A DNA stretch of 17,061 nucleotides. Origin: Oscillospiraceae bacterium. GTDB lineage: Bacteria > Bacillota > Clostridia > Oscillospirales > Acutalibacteraceae. Positions 1-7,445 of the stretch are shown here, one piece after another; the stretch's first letter is position 1; each line of letters opens with the position of its first letter. Position numbers and translations under genes: made by a program. Location: assembly GCA_009779455.1 (NCBI GenBank), contig WREG01000017.1, positions 1 to 17,061 on the forward strand, in the 5' to 3' direction. The notes beneath the pieces are model-generated. The model did no database searches, was not told where the DNA came from, and worked only from the letters and a program-made list of their open reading frames with translations.

Positions 1-137
1 GTTCAAGGATATTGCGGCTGATTGAAAATAAAATCGACGGCTCGGACAGCTATGAATTGGCCGCCTCCGACACTCTGTCGCCTACAAGCGGGATGCTGAG
101 CGCGCCGAAAAGAAGGATAGGGGGCATGAGGAAATAA
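1..137 (+). CDS. C-terminal end of a polar amino acid ABC transporter permease (partial)
   Basis: An open frame runs from base 3 to the TAA at 135-137 and has no start inside the window. The readable 44 residues include RLIENKIDGSDSYELAASDT, which resembles the cytoplasmic tail of HisM/GlnP-type amino acid permeases in Clostridia, followed by a basic tail ending GGMRK. The TAA overlaps the ATG of the following ATPase gene by one base, so the two are translationally coupled and form one importer together with a solute-binding protein expected upstream. Only the tail is visible, so no membrane segments or EAA loop can be checked. The assignment rests on the tail sequence and on the coupling to the ATPase. 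Confidence 0.75.
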   Translation, partial: SRILRLIENKIDGSDSYELAASDTLSPTSGMLSAPKRRIGGMRK

Positions 138-877
138 TGAATTATTCCCCTATCTTAGAAGTAAAGCACCTCGTCAAATTCTTCGGCAAAAACGAGGTTT
201 TGAAGGATATTGGCTTTTCGGTGGACAGGGGCGACGTGACCTGCATAATCGGGGCTTCCGGCTCCGGTAAATCGACCCTCCTTCGCTGCATTAACCTGCT
301 TGAAACGCCCACGGGCGGCGAAATTGTTTTTAACGGGGAAAATATCCTGGCTAAATCAATAAATCTGCCGAAATACCGCGCAAAGGTAGGCATGGTGTTC
401 CAGAATTTCAACCTTTTCAACAATATGACCGCTCTCAAAAACTGCATGGTAGGCCTTGAAAAGGTGCAGAACGTCAAAAAGGACGAAGCGAAAAAAACCG
501 CCCTTGAATACCTTGAAAAAGTCGGCATGGGAACCTTTATCAACGCCAAGCCCCGTCAGCTCTCGGGCGGGCAGAAGCAGCGGGTGGCGATCGCCCGCGC
601 CCTTGCCATGAACCCGGAAATCCTGCTTTTTGACGAGCCGACCTCCGCCCTCGACCCGGAAATGGTGGGTGAAGTGTTGAGCGTAATGCGGGATTTGGCG
701 AAAACGGGGCTAACTATGATAGTCGTGACCCACGAGATGATGTTCGCGAAGGACGTTTCAAGCCGCGTGGTGTTCATGGATAAGGGCGTGATAGCCGAGG
801 ACGCCCCCCCGGACGTTATTTTCAACAATCCGAGGGAGCAGAGGACAAGAGAATTCCTTTCGAGGATTATTCAATAG
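137..877 (+). CDS. polar amino acid ABC transporter ATP-binding protein (GlnQ/HisP type)
   Basis: This 246-residue protein is the ATP-hydrolysing subunit that powers amino acid import; it should sit on the inner face of the membrane as a dimer against the permease. All ABC motifs are intact: Walker A GASGSGKST at about residue 39, the Q-loop at Q89 in VFQNFNLF, the signature LSGGQ at 142-146, Walker B ILLFDE at 162-167 followed by the D-loop SALD, and the switch histidine in VVTHE near 199. Length and the FQNFNLFNNMT stretch match the polar amino acid uptake subfamily. The start ATG overlaps the permease stop by one base and follows AGGA about 4 bases upstream. Which amino acid is carried cannot be told from the ATPase. 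The gene ends the operon, and a terminator follows about 60 bases later. Confidence 0.93.
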   Translation: MNYSPILEVKHLVKFFGKNEVLKDIGFSVDRGDVTCIIGASGSGKSTLLRCINLLETPTGGEIVFNGENILAKSINLPKYRAKVGMVFQNFNLFNNMTALKNCMVGLEKVQNVKKDEAKKTALEYLEKVGMGTFINAKPRQLSGGQKQRVAIARALAMNPEILLFDEPTSALDPEMVGEVLSVMRDLAKTGLTMIVVTHEMMFAKDVSSRVVFMDKGVIAEDAPPDVIFNNPREQRTREFLSRIIQ

Positions 878-937
878 GAACTACTGTTTAGTACCGTCAT
901 AAATGGCGGGGCGGAATTAAACCGAAAGCTCTATTAA

Positions 938-965
938 AAAAGGTTGCCAAAATCGGCAACCTTTT
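938..965. terminator. bidirectional intrinsic terminator between convergent genes
   Basis: AAAAGGTTGCC at 938-948 pairs with GGCAACCTTTT at 955-965 around a short loop. The A-run on one side and T-run on the other let it work on both strands. It lies between the ABC ATPase (stop at 877) and the convergent ceramidase-like gene (stop at 981), so it probably ends both transcripts. Confidence 0.85.
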
Positions 966-980
966 CGTTTTGTTTGAATA

Positions 981-2651
981 TTATTTAACGCTGTCCGTCA
1001 AGCCCTTGAACGCATCGAGCAAATTCGGGGTGGCCTCAACGCTCATGGCGTTAAGCTCCTCGTTGCCGAACTTGATGAAATGCTGGAAGTCGTTGGGCAT
1101 GACATAATACAGGGAGCGGTCGTTCATGAGGCCGAACATCAGGAATTTGCGCCCGTTGCGAACCATATCCTTCATGGGCGTGAAGATAAAGTCCTCGCCC
1201 GTATAGGATTCAGCCGCCGTTGACGCGCCGCCGAGGTAGATTATTGGGTCGATTTCGCCGGGGCCGAAGCCGATCGCAAGGCTGTCGCCAAGCTCCATAT
1301 ATCCGGTTTCGGTGATGATATCAAGGTCGGGTCCGAAAAAGCCGTGTTTTACCGTGGTGAACTGCGTCGTACCCGTGCGAAGGAGAAGCAGATGCAGGGG
1401 GTTGTCAACGGGGACGCTGTATTCGCCCGATTTTATGTTAAGGTAGGGGTCTACGCTTTCTTCATTGTCGATATCCGCGATATAGTCCGCCAGCGCGTAG
1501 CCGTAGGCCGTCAAAGTCTCGATCTGGTCGCGCTGTGTGCCGTCGTCGATGTAATGATAGCTCTTATGGACGCCGAGCTGGCCGCTTAGAATCATCTGGA
1601 AATTCGCGCCATATTCCCCGTTCACGCGCTCCTCCGTGTAATACGGGGCGTCGCCGCTGATGCGCTGGGAATCGCCGTCAAGGCCGACGTTATGCACGCC
1701 GATGTTCAAAAGCCATGTCTCGCGGCTTCCCGCCCCGTCGGGGACGAAGCGGAGGCGGTGCATCTCGCTGTCCGTGATATAGGGCGCGCGCCTGTCGTAC
1801 ATCCAGCCTTCCGTGCTTGCGGAGCCGTAATACAGTTCGCCCGGCTCCATACCGAGGACGGCCTCTTCCACCGTATCCGTCACGACCTCAAAAAGGTATT
1901 CCATAAATTCGGGGTTTTTGCCCGTAAAAGGCTTGCCGCCGAACAGATTGATGACGGGGTTCAGGAACAGGCTGTTGAGCAGGGGGCCGTTGTAGCCGAA
2001 GGTGTCGATGGCGCTGTGCTGGTGGAGCATCCCGATGTTGATGCTAACAATATTGTTCTCCTCGGCGAATTCCTTCAGCCGCGCGCGGATTATCCTAATG
2101 TCATAGGACGTTATGGCGTAGGTATCGAGGCTTGCGAAAATAACGGTCCCGCGCCCGCTCCCGTCGTCAATGGCGGTGACGCGCACACACGTATCGTCGA
2201 TAAGCCTTGTGGGTATCTTGCGGTCAATAACAGGCCGCAGCGGGTCCTCGCCCTTGGGCGAGCCGCCGACGTATACATCGTTCGAGCCTAAGTAAAGCTT
2301 AGTATCGGGGTCGAACATCCCCTCGGGGATAACCGAGGCGCGGGCATAGCCCAAACTCCATTTCGCCCCGTCGGCAGGCTCGTCGATAAATTCGTCCATG
2401 CCGGGGTAGAAATCCGGGCCTGTCTCGTATTTCGCGGGGAATTTCATGGGGATAAACGCGGAGATGCACCTTAATAAGCCGACGACAAGCTTGTCGCCGA
2501 TATTATAAAGTGTCTGTTCGCTTTTCGAGGGCTGCCTGCTCTCGATTTCGTCCTCCGCCGAAACTGCGATGAACAGCCCGCCGAAAATCAGCGCGGAGCA
2601 GAGGAACAGGGCCAAAATGCGCGTAAAATTACGCTTGCCTGAATGTTTCAT
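981..2651 (-). CDS. secreted neutral/alkaline ceramidase-like hydrolase (divergent)
   Basis: A 556-residue exported protein. Residues 1-32 form a signal peptide (basic MKHSGKR start, hydrophobic core, likely cleavage after VSA). The rest resembles the N-terminal domain family of neutral/alkaline non-lysosomal ceramidases and is a distant paralogue of the two genes at 11566-14467. Shared blocks include DDGSGRGTVIFASLD, the HQH pair at 210-212, RFVPDG, a histidine at 320 in NIGVH followed by ISGD, and PGE at 464-466. In true ceramidases the corresponding histidines, the PGE glutamate and a C-terminal tyrosine hold zinc. Here the tyrosine of the PPNDY block appears as phenylalanine (PNDF, 519-522), and no GDVSPN catalytic motif is present. 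ATG 2651 is supported by AAGGAG 8 bases upstream and a strong promoter. Probably a hydrolase or a non-catalytic relative acting outside the membrane; substrate unknown. Confidence 0.72.
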   Translation of the reverse strand: MKHSGKRNFTRILALFLCSALIFGGLFIAVSAEDEIESRQPSKSEQTLYNIGDKLVVGLLRCISAFIPMKFPAKYETGPDFYPGMDEFIDEPADGAKWSLGYARASVIPEGMFDPDTKLYLGSNDVYVGGSPKGEDPLRPVIDRKIPTRLIDDTCVRVTAIDDGSGRGTVIFASLDTYAITSYDIRIIRARLKEFAEENNIVSINIGMLHQHSAIDTFGYNGPLLNSLFLNPVINLFGGKPFTGKNPEFMEYLFEVVTDTVEEAVLGMEPGELYYGSASTEGWMYDRRAPYITDSEMHRLRFVPDGAGSRETWLLNIGVHNVGLDGDSQRISGDAPYYTEERVNGEYGANFQMILSGQLGVHKSYHYIDDGTQRDQIETLTAYGYALADYIADIDNEESVDPYLNIKSGEYSVPVDNPLHLLLLRTGTTQFTTVKHGFFGPDLDIITETGYMELGDSLAIGFGPGEIDPIIYLGGASTAAESYTGEDFIFTPMKDMVRNGRKFLMFGLMNDRSLYYVMPNDFQHFIKFGNEELNAMSVEATPNLLDAFKGLTDSVK

Positions 2652-2687
2652 GGGTTAGTCTCCTTTTTATTCTTTTTTTCCGTTACC

Positions 2688-2716
2688 AATATAACACAAA
2701 TAAGCCGGGTTGTCAA
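2688..2716 (-). promoter_or_regulatory. sigma-A promoter of the secreted ceramidase-like gene
   Basis: On the minus strand TTGACA (2716-2711) is followed after exactly 17 bases by TATATT (2693-2688). Transcription should start near 2680, giving a leader of about 30 bases that contains the AAGGAG site. The promoter lies just downstream of the amidohydrolase stop, so the gene is independently expressed. Confidence 0.8.
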
Positions 2717-2736
2717 CCGAAAAAAAGCCGATATCG

Positions 2737-3519
2737 CTATAATTTCAGCAATCTTTCAATATTTTTATGCAAAATCAACTCCCGCTCGTTTTCGTCTCTG
2801 AAAACCTTTTCGAGCATCCGCAATTCCTCCCCCGCGTCCCACATCGGGAAATCCGAGCCGAAAATTACCCTGTCGGGGCCGTAGGCATCTATGTATTCCC
2901 GGATTTTTTCCGGAGGCACGGCGTACTGGGAGCTGCATGTGTCAACGTATACCCCCGTCCCCGCCAGTATTTTGACCGATTCCTCCCATTCCGACCAGCC
3001 GCCGAAGTGGGCGCAGATCATTTCAAGCTTGGGGAACGCCTTCAGCACGTTCAAGACCCGCGAGGCTTTTGAGTATTCCGTCCTGAAATCGCCCGTGTGG
3101 ATAAGTACGGGCAGCCTGCCCTCTATCGTCTCGTAAATCCGCATTGCGTTTTTGTCGTCAATGTTGAATTTCTGGAAATCCGGGTGCAGCTTTACCCCTT
3201 TCAGCCCCAAATGAATAGCCTTGCCCACTTCATCCGCGATATTCTCGCTTTCCGGGTGGGACGAGGTGAAGCCGATAAATTTATCGGGATATTTATTCGC
3301 CATATCCGAAATATACCTTGTGACGGAATCAATCTGCTTTGGGGACGTGGCTACGGACTGTATGAGGAATTTGTCTATGCCGTTTTTTTCGCCTATTTCC
3401 AGAAGCGTTGACATTTTGCCGTCATACAGCATGGGCATACCGTAAAAACCGCCGATGCTGGCGGCGGCTTTTTTCGCTATCAAATCAGGGTAAATGTGGG
3501 TGTGGGCGTCTATTATCAT
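2737..3519 (-). CDS. metal-dependent amidohydrolase (Amidohydrolase_2 family)
   Basis: A 260-residue TIM-barrel amidohydrolase, probably cytoplasmic, that would hydrolyse or decarboxylate a small substrate using a divalent metal. Visible hallmarks are the N-terminal HxH in MIIDAHTH (H6, H8), KGVKLHPD, a histidine in PVLIHTGDF, another in ICAHFGGW, and the late catalytic aspartate in FGSDFPMWD. The frame is open back to 3582, but that extension starts inside the inverted-repeat element at 3569-3728. The family normally begins at MIIDAHTH, so ATG 3519 is chosen; ATG 3534 (MINRIMIID) is possible. The best ribosome site, AAGGA, is somewhat far from ATG 3519. The gene lies downstream of the beta-helix gene on the same strand with a 287-base gap. 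The substrate cannot be named; relatives include decarboxylases and lactonase-like enzymes. Confidence 0.82.
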   Translation of the reverse strand: MIIDAHTHIYPDLIAKKAAASIGGFYGMPMLYDGKMSTLLEIGEKNGIDKFLIQSVATSPKQIDSVTRYISDMANKYPDKFIGFTSSHPESENIADEVGKAIHLGLKGVKLHPDFQKFNIDDKNAMRIYETIEGRLPVLIHTGDFRTEYSKASRVLNVLKAFPKLEMICAHFGGWSEWEESVKILAGTGVYVDTCSSQYAVPPEKIREYIDAYGPDRVIFGSDFPMWDAGEELRMLEKVFRDENERELILHKNIERLLKL

Positions 3520-3568
3520 GATACGGTTAATCATCCTTAAATCAGGCCGGGCGGTAATTTTAAAATTA

Positions 3569-3728
3569 GAACCTGTTCCCATAGAGCGAAAATGACGGAT
3601 TTGCGAGGATTTTTTCGTCCCCGCAAGGAAAAAAGCGCAGAAATAATTTGTTTATTGCGAGCATTTTTGACGCGGCGGGGGCGGAAAAAGACCGCAAAGG
3701 CGGCGTTTGAGCCTATGGGAACAGGTTC
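3569..3728. mobile_element. MITE-like element with 15-bp perfect terminal inverted repeats
   Basis: GAACCTGTTCCCATA (3569-3583) recurs as its exact reverse complement TATGGGAACAGGTTC (3714-3728), bounding 160 bp. TTA stands directly outside both ends (3566-3568 and 3729-3731) and could be a target duplication. The interior has no transposase frame but includes smaller hairpin-forming segments, such as TTGCGAGG opposite CCCCGCAA. This fits a non-autonomous miniature transposable element. It lies in the upstream region of the amidohydrolase gene and would form part of its leader if transcription begins upstream. Confidence 0.65.
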
Positions 3729-3736
3729 TTACATAT

Positions 3737-3765
3737 TATCTAACTTCCCGACCGCCATTATTCAA
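3737..3765 (-). promoter_or_regulatory. weak candidate promoter for the amidohydrolase gene
   Basis: On the minus strand TTGAAT (3765-3760), 17 bases, then TAGATA (3742-3737), is a partial match to sigma-A. A transcript would start near the edge of the inverted-repeat element and read through it before the amidohydrolase start. The match is imperfect, and co-transcription from the beta-helix gene is an alternative. Confidence 0.3.
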
Positions 3766-3806
3766 TAATCATTTTTCATCATTCGTTATTCATTAAAACT
3801 CAAAAT

Positions 3807-6002
3807 TTAAAAATTAATCCGCCCTACCTTGTCAAACTCAATATTCCGCCATCCCGGGAATTTTTTATAGGCATCAGAGCCGGGCGGGACGCCGTAATCC
3901 CCCGCCCCCGCGTCCGCGAACAGGGCTTTTATTTTTGAAAGCTTATATTCCCCGTTCGGCCCGGTCGTGCTGAAGCGTTTTACGCTGTCAGAGAACCCCG
4001 CTTTTTTCTCCCCCGTGAAAATATTGCCCGTGACGCTGCTCCCTGCGGGGTTTGCGGCGAAAGCGGCTTCCTCTATATCGTTAAAGTCGGTTGAAACAAG
4101 GGCGAGCTTCGGGTAGGCCGTCTTCCATATCTCCGTCTGCCACGGGGACGCAAGGAGATCGTTCCACATCTGATATCCTTCGCCCGAAAGGTTATGGAAC
4201 CAATGCTTGGTGTCGAGGGCGCCGCCCCTTGTGCGGTCGTCGTAGCTCAGGGGGATGCCCGCGTTCACGACTGTATTGTTGTGGATTTCCAAATCCCTGC
4301 CGCTGACGTGTATTGCCCTGCCCGGCACGTTTACGAGCAGGTTCCGTTCCACCGTGACCCCCGTCAGGCCGTCGTCGAGGTATATGCCGTCGGGCGTATG
4401 GCCGCCGCTCCCCAAATTATAGATAACATTGTCGCGTATCACGGAGCCGTAGGCGTTGAACCAGCTGCGGCCGCTGTAAATCGCGCCCGCGTCGTCGGTC
4501 AAAAGGCAGACGTCGCGGATATGGTTGTATTCGATGACGGTATTGTTCCCGTGCCAGAAGAATATGGCCGTGTGGGGGGAATTGTAAAGCTCGTTGTTGG
4601 CGGCCGTATTGCCTGTGCCGTAGATGTTTATGCCGCCCTGATAGGTCATGATTATCTCCGACCAGTCGTGTATCAGGTTATTTACGGCCCTGTTGCCGCC
4701 GGGGTTCAGGGCTTCCGCGTCCCCGCCGTCGAGGGTTATGCCCTTCGCGCCTATCCTGCGGATTTCGTTATTTGAAGCCGTGTTGTTATAGCCGTCCAAG
4801 GAAACCGCGTCCCCCGCCACATTTTGAATCAGGCAATGGTCAACGGTAATGCCGTCGCCTTTTAAATCCATGCCGTTTCCCCTCGTCCCCTGCAAGGTAA
4901 GGCCGATAAAGCTGAGGTTTTTTATGTTTTCGCCTGTTATAAGGCTTTCCGTGCTGAGCGAAAGGAAAATATCGGCATTGTCAAGGTTTTCAGCCGGGGG
5001 CCAAAGATGCAGGATACCCTTGTCGCGGTCAAGGCACCATTCGCCCGGCTCGTCCAATTCCTCCAATATGTTGTAAAAATAGTAGTTCGCGCCTTCCGCG
5101 AAGCCGTAGTAGCTCGCGTATTCGGTCGTAAGCGCCCCGGTTTCATGGTCGAAAGCCCTGACGCGGGTACTCATATCCGCCCAGTCATATCTGAAACAGC
5201 CGAAAAGCCATATATCGTCCGTATCCGTCCACTTTGCCGCCCGTCCGGCGGTCTTTTCGTCCATTATAAAAACGCCGCCGCGCGGGTTCCGCATATCGGG
5301 CCATTCCGCGTCCCCGGAGCTGTTGCCCCCGTCGATTATCTCGCCCGTTTTCAGCCATTCGCTCCCGTTCGGGTAGCGCGCCGTGGTCATGCGCCGCCCG
5401 TCGATAAACAGCTCGCAGGGCAGGGGGCCCGTGCCGCCGTCATATTTCCCCGCCGTATTGCTCCAGCCGAAGGCGTACATACCGCCCCAGTCGTCGGCGG
5501 CAAGGCCGAGCTTTGCAAGGTCAACCGCCTTTACGTTAGCTTTGGCATCCGATGAGAGCCTTGACAGAACATCGTCCGCAGGAGCGGCAAAATCTTTTGA
5601 ATCAAGCCGCAGGCCCCCGTTAAGTATTGCCCCGCCGTCCTTAGAACGGTACGCGGTGTCCCTGTCGCGCCCGTCAAAAACTATGCTCTTTATATTGTAT
5701 TCCCCGTCCTCGATAAGCACGGTGTAATGTTTTTCCGCGTTTTCGGCCTGCTTTCGCTTTTCGCGGATAATATCCCGCACTTCTTCGATGCTGCCGTCGG
5801 CGGGAACGGTATAATCCGCGCCCTCGAACCCCGGCATAGGCGCGAACCCCCCAACCGGGAGGTTTTGGGGGGCAACCGCGCCGTAAGGGGAGTATGCGTT
5901 ATTGTTTTTTGCCATAAAAACAGCCGTTAACGCGGCAATTAAAGAAAGAATCAATACAGCCGCAAGAATCTTAATGATTTTATTGGTTTTTATTTTTGCC
6001 AT
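3807..6002 (-). CDS. membrane-anchored right-handed parallel beta-helix protein
   Basis: A 731-residue protein with a basic N terminus and one hydrophobic segment (about residues 10-32), which is a signal anchor or uncleaved signal peptide, so the bulk should lie outside the cell. Residues 45-130 resemble the opening of pectate-lyase-like proteins (DGSIEEVRDIIREKRKQ), followed by LFIDGRRMTTARYPNG, often seen in beta-helix glycan enzymes. From about 370 to 600 there are successive imperfect coils typical of a right-handed beta-helix (SNNEIRRIGAKGITLDGG, ANNELYNSPHTAIFFWHGNN, RDNVIYNLG, EIHNNTVVNAG). This fold is common in polysaccharide lyases, epimerases and some glycoside hydrolases, but no catalytic set can be assigned by eye. 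The start ATG follows a GGAG. The neighbouring amidohydrolase and epimerase fit a carbohydrate role, which is inference. Confidence 0.8.
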   Translation of the reverse strand: MAKIKTNKIIKILAAVLILSLIAALTAVFMAKNNNAYSPYGAVAPQNLPVGGFAPMPGFEGADYTVPADGSIEEVRDIIREKRKQAENAEKHYTVLIEDGEYNIKSIVFDGRDRDTAYRSKDGGAILNGGLRLDSKDFAAPADDVLSRLSSDAKANVKAVDLAKLGLAADDWGGMYAFGWSNTAGKYDGGTGPLPCELFIDGRRMTTARYPNGSEWLKTGEIIDGGNSSGDAEWPDMRNPRGGVFIMDEKTAGRAAKWTDTDDIWLFGCFRYDWADMSTRVRAFDHETGALTTEYASYYGFAEGANYYFYNILEELDEPGEWCLDRDKGILHLWPPAENLDNADIFLSLSTESLITGENIKNLSFIGLTLQGTRGNGMDLKGDGITVDHCLIQNVAGDAVSLDGYNNTASNNEIRRIGAKGITLDGGDAEALNPGGNRAVNNLIHDWSEIIMTYQGGINIYGTGNTAANNELYNSPHTAIFFWHGNNTVIEYNHIRDVCLLTDDAGAIYSGRSWFNAYGSVIRDNVIYNLGSGGHTPDGIYLDDGLTGVTVERNLLVNVPGRAIHVSGRDLEIHNNTVVNAGIPLSYDDRTRGGALDTKHWFHNLSGEGYQMWNDLLASPWQTEIWKTAYPKLALVSTDFNDIEEAAFAANPAGSSVTGNIFTGEKKAGFSDSVKRFSTTGPNGEYKLSKIKALFADAGAGDYGVPPGSDAYKKFPGWRNIEFDKVGRINF

Positions 6003-6036
6003 AATTATCCGCTCCGTTTACTGTGTTATTGATATG

Positions 6037-6065
6037 ATTATACATTATTTGCGGCGTATTTGAAA
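6037..6065 (-). promoter_or_regulatory. candidate promoter of the beta-helix gene
   Basis: A perfect minus-strand TATAAT lies at 6042-6037. The -35 position, 17 bases further, reads TTTCAA (6065-6060), a poor match. A transcript would start near 6030, with the GGAG ribosome site close to the ATG at 6002. The poor -35 suggests weak or activator-dependent expression. Confidence 0.45.
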
Positions 6066-6093
6066 GCATTTTATAAAATAATTTAAAAACCTC

Positions 6094-6122
6094 TTGATTT
6101 TAGTCATTTTTAATGATAATAT
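6094..6122 (+). promoter_or_regulatory. candidate promoter of the aldose-1-epimerase-like gene
   Basis: TTGATT (6094-6099), 17 bases, TAATAT (6117-6122) is a reasonable sigma-A match. It lies within the divergent AT-rich region shared with the beta-helix gene; the two -35 regions face each other about 30 bases apart, so common control is possible. Confidence 0.4.
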
Positions 6123-6157
6123 ATCTTCACAGATAAAATTTTTGGAGTTGATTTTGA

Positions 6158-7030
6158 TTGATTTATACCGTTGAGAACGGTCATATGTCCGTTTCGGTTA
6201 AAACGAAAGGCGCGGAACTTACCTCCGTCTATTCGAAAGACGCGGAATTTGAATACCTCTGGCAGGGCGACCCGGATATCTGGTACGGGCAGGCGCCAAT
6301 ACTTTTCCCCATAGTCGGCAGGCTTCTTGACGACAAATACCGCTTGGGCGGTGCCGAATACACGATGCCGAAGCACGGTTTGGCCAGGAAAAGGGAATTT
6401 GAACTTGTTTCAAAAAGCGACAACAGCCTTGTGTTCGAGTGGACCCACGACGACGAGACTCTGCAAGCCTACCCTTACAAATTCAGGCTTATTGTTACAT
6501 ATCTGCTGTCGGGCAAGAAACTGTCGGTAAAACATGAAGTGGTAAACGAAAACGACGGGTATATGTATTTTTCGCTGGGCGCACACCCGGGTTTCAACTG
6601 CGAAATGGGCGACTATATCGAGTTTGACGAGCCGGAAACCTTAGAAACCGAAAAAATCGACCTTGTAGAAGCCTTGAGGATAAAAGACAAGGCCCCCGTT
6701 CTCAGCAATTCAAAAAATATTATCATTACGGAAGATATTTTTAACGAGGATGCGCTTATACTGTCCGGATACAAGTCGAAAAACGTCACATTGAAAAGCG
6801 AAAACCACGGCAGGGCCGTCAATTTCAGCCTGGGGGACGCGCCGTACCTCGGTATTTGGGCAAAACCCGGTGCGCCTTACGTCTGCATTGAGCCGTGGTA
6901 CGGCGTGAACGACGATTTTGAGAAAAAAGACGATTTTTCCGAAAAATATCAGATACAAACATTGGCAAAAGGGGAAACTTTCGAATTTACCTGGTCAGCC
7001 GATATTATAGACGCCGAATTTCCCGATTGA
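6158..7030 (+). CDS. aldose 1-epimerase family protein (LacX-like)
   Basis: A 290-residue cytoplasmic protein of the galactose-mutarotase superfamily, LacX branch, expected to interconvert alpha and beta anomers of a sugar or sugar phosphate. Visible family residues are the arginine in IVGRL (R55), a histidine in MPKHG (H73), the histidine in SLGAHPGFN (H143, candidate acid) and the glutamate in CIEPWYG (E245, candidate base). Length matches the family. The start is TTG at 6158, chosen because it gives the usual MIYTVEN opening and follows GGAG by 10 bases; the next ATG (6185) would cut the first strand. The gene is divergent from the beta-helix gene. Sugar specificity cannot be read from sequence alone. 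Confidence 0.85.
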   Translation: MIYTVENGHMSVSVKTKGAELTSVYSKDAEFEYLWQGDPDIWYGQAPILFPIVGRLLDDKYRLGGAEYTMPKHGLARKREFELVSKSDNSLVFEWTHDDETLQAYPYKFRLIVTYLLSGKKLSVKHEVVNENDGYMYFSLGAHPGFNCEMGDYIEFDEPETLETEKIDLVEALRIKDKAPVLSNSKNIIITEDIFNEDALILSGYKSKNVTLKSENHGRAVNFSLGDAPYLGIWAKPGAPYVCIEPWYGVNDDFEKKDDFSEKYQIQTLAKGETFEFTWSADIIDAEFPD

Positions 7031-7055
7031 CTTTTATAAAACTATAGGGTAAAAT
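7027..7055 (+). promoter_or_regulatory. sigma-A promoter of the DUF1292 gene, overlapping the epimerase stop
   Basis: TTGACT (7027-7032), 17 bases, TAAAAT (7050-7055). The epimerase TGA stop (7028-7030) lies inside the -35 box, so the downstream gene can be expressed alone even though only 50 bases separate the two genes. Confidence 0.6.
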
Positions 7056-7080
7056 AAATAAAAAACGACAGGAAGAACTT

Positions 7081-7389
7081 ATGAAAGACGATTACACCCC
7101 CGATACCGTATGCGTCGTCGACGACGACGGGGTCGAGCATATTTTTGAAGAGCTTGACAGAATAGAAACCGACGACGGCAAATACATCGCGCTTATGCCC
7201 ACTTACGCCTCTGAAGAAGAAATGGAGGAGGACGACGGCTCGTTTATTATTCTGAAAGTAGACGAGGAAAGCGGCGAAAACATACTGACGCAAATCGAAG
7301 ACGAAGAAGAATTCGAGGAGGTAGGCAAAATTTTCGAGGGACGCCTGGCCGAACTCTTTGAATACGGCGAAGAAGACGAGGAAGAATAG
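7081..7389 (+). CDS. DUF1292 family protein (YrzB-like)
   Basis: A 102-residue, very acidic protein. The core pattern VVDDDGVEHIFEELDRIETDDGKYIALMP...DDGSFIILKVDEESGE matches the small DUF1292 family found across Firmicutes. In many Firmicutes a member lies beside the Holliday-junction resolvase gene yrrK/ruvX, a context that is absent here. The ATG follows AGGAAG at good spacing. No signal peptide or membrane segment is present, and the C terminus is a run of glutamate and aspartate. Molecular function is unknown in the family. Placement away from the usual neighbours suggests either a second copy or a rearranged locus. Confidence 0.85.
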   Translation: MKDDYTPDTVCVVDDDGVEHIFEELDRIETDDGKYIALMPTYASEEEMEEDDGSFIILKVDEESGENILTQIEDEEEFEEVGKIFEGRLAELFEYGEEDEEE

Positions 7390-7445
7390 TTTTAAATATA
7401 TCTAAAACTCCCAACCCTCAACTCTTAATTCTCAATTAAAATAAT

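Noticed and set aside
1692..2291. Long antisense frame of 199 codons opposite the secreted ceramidase-like gene
   Set aside because: It mirrors the codon pattern of the real gene, has no promoter or ribosome site, and matches no family. The same applies to long antisense frames opposite mgtA, the beta-helix gene and the tandem pair.
3520..3582. Extended N terminus for the amidohydrolase (start at 3582)
   Set aside because: The extra residues come from the inverted-repeat element and the family begins at the DAHTH motif, so the start at 3519 is preferred.
7400..7445. Low-complexity CTCAACTCTTAATTCTCAATT tract as a regulatory site
   Set aside because: Similar AT-rich degenerate runs occur in other spacers (3745-3800, 11135-11165) and show no symmetry or promoter match.
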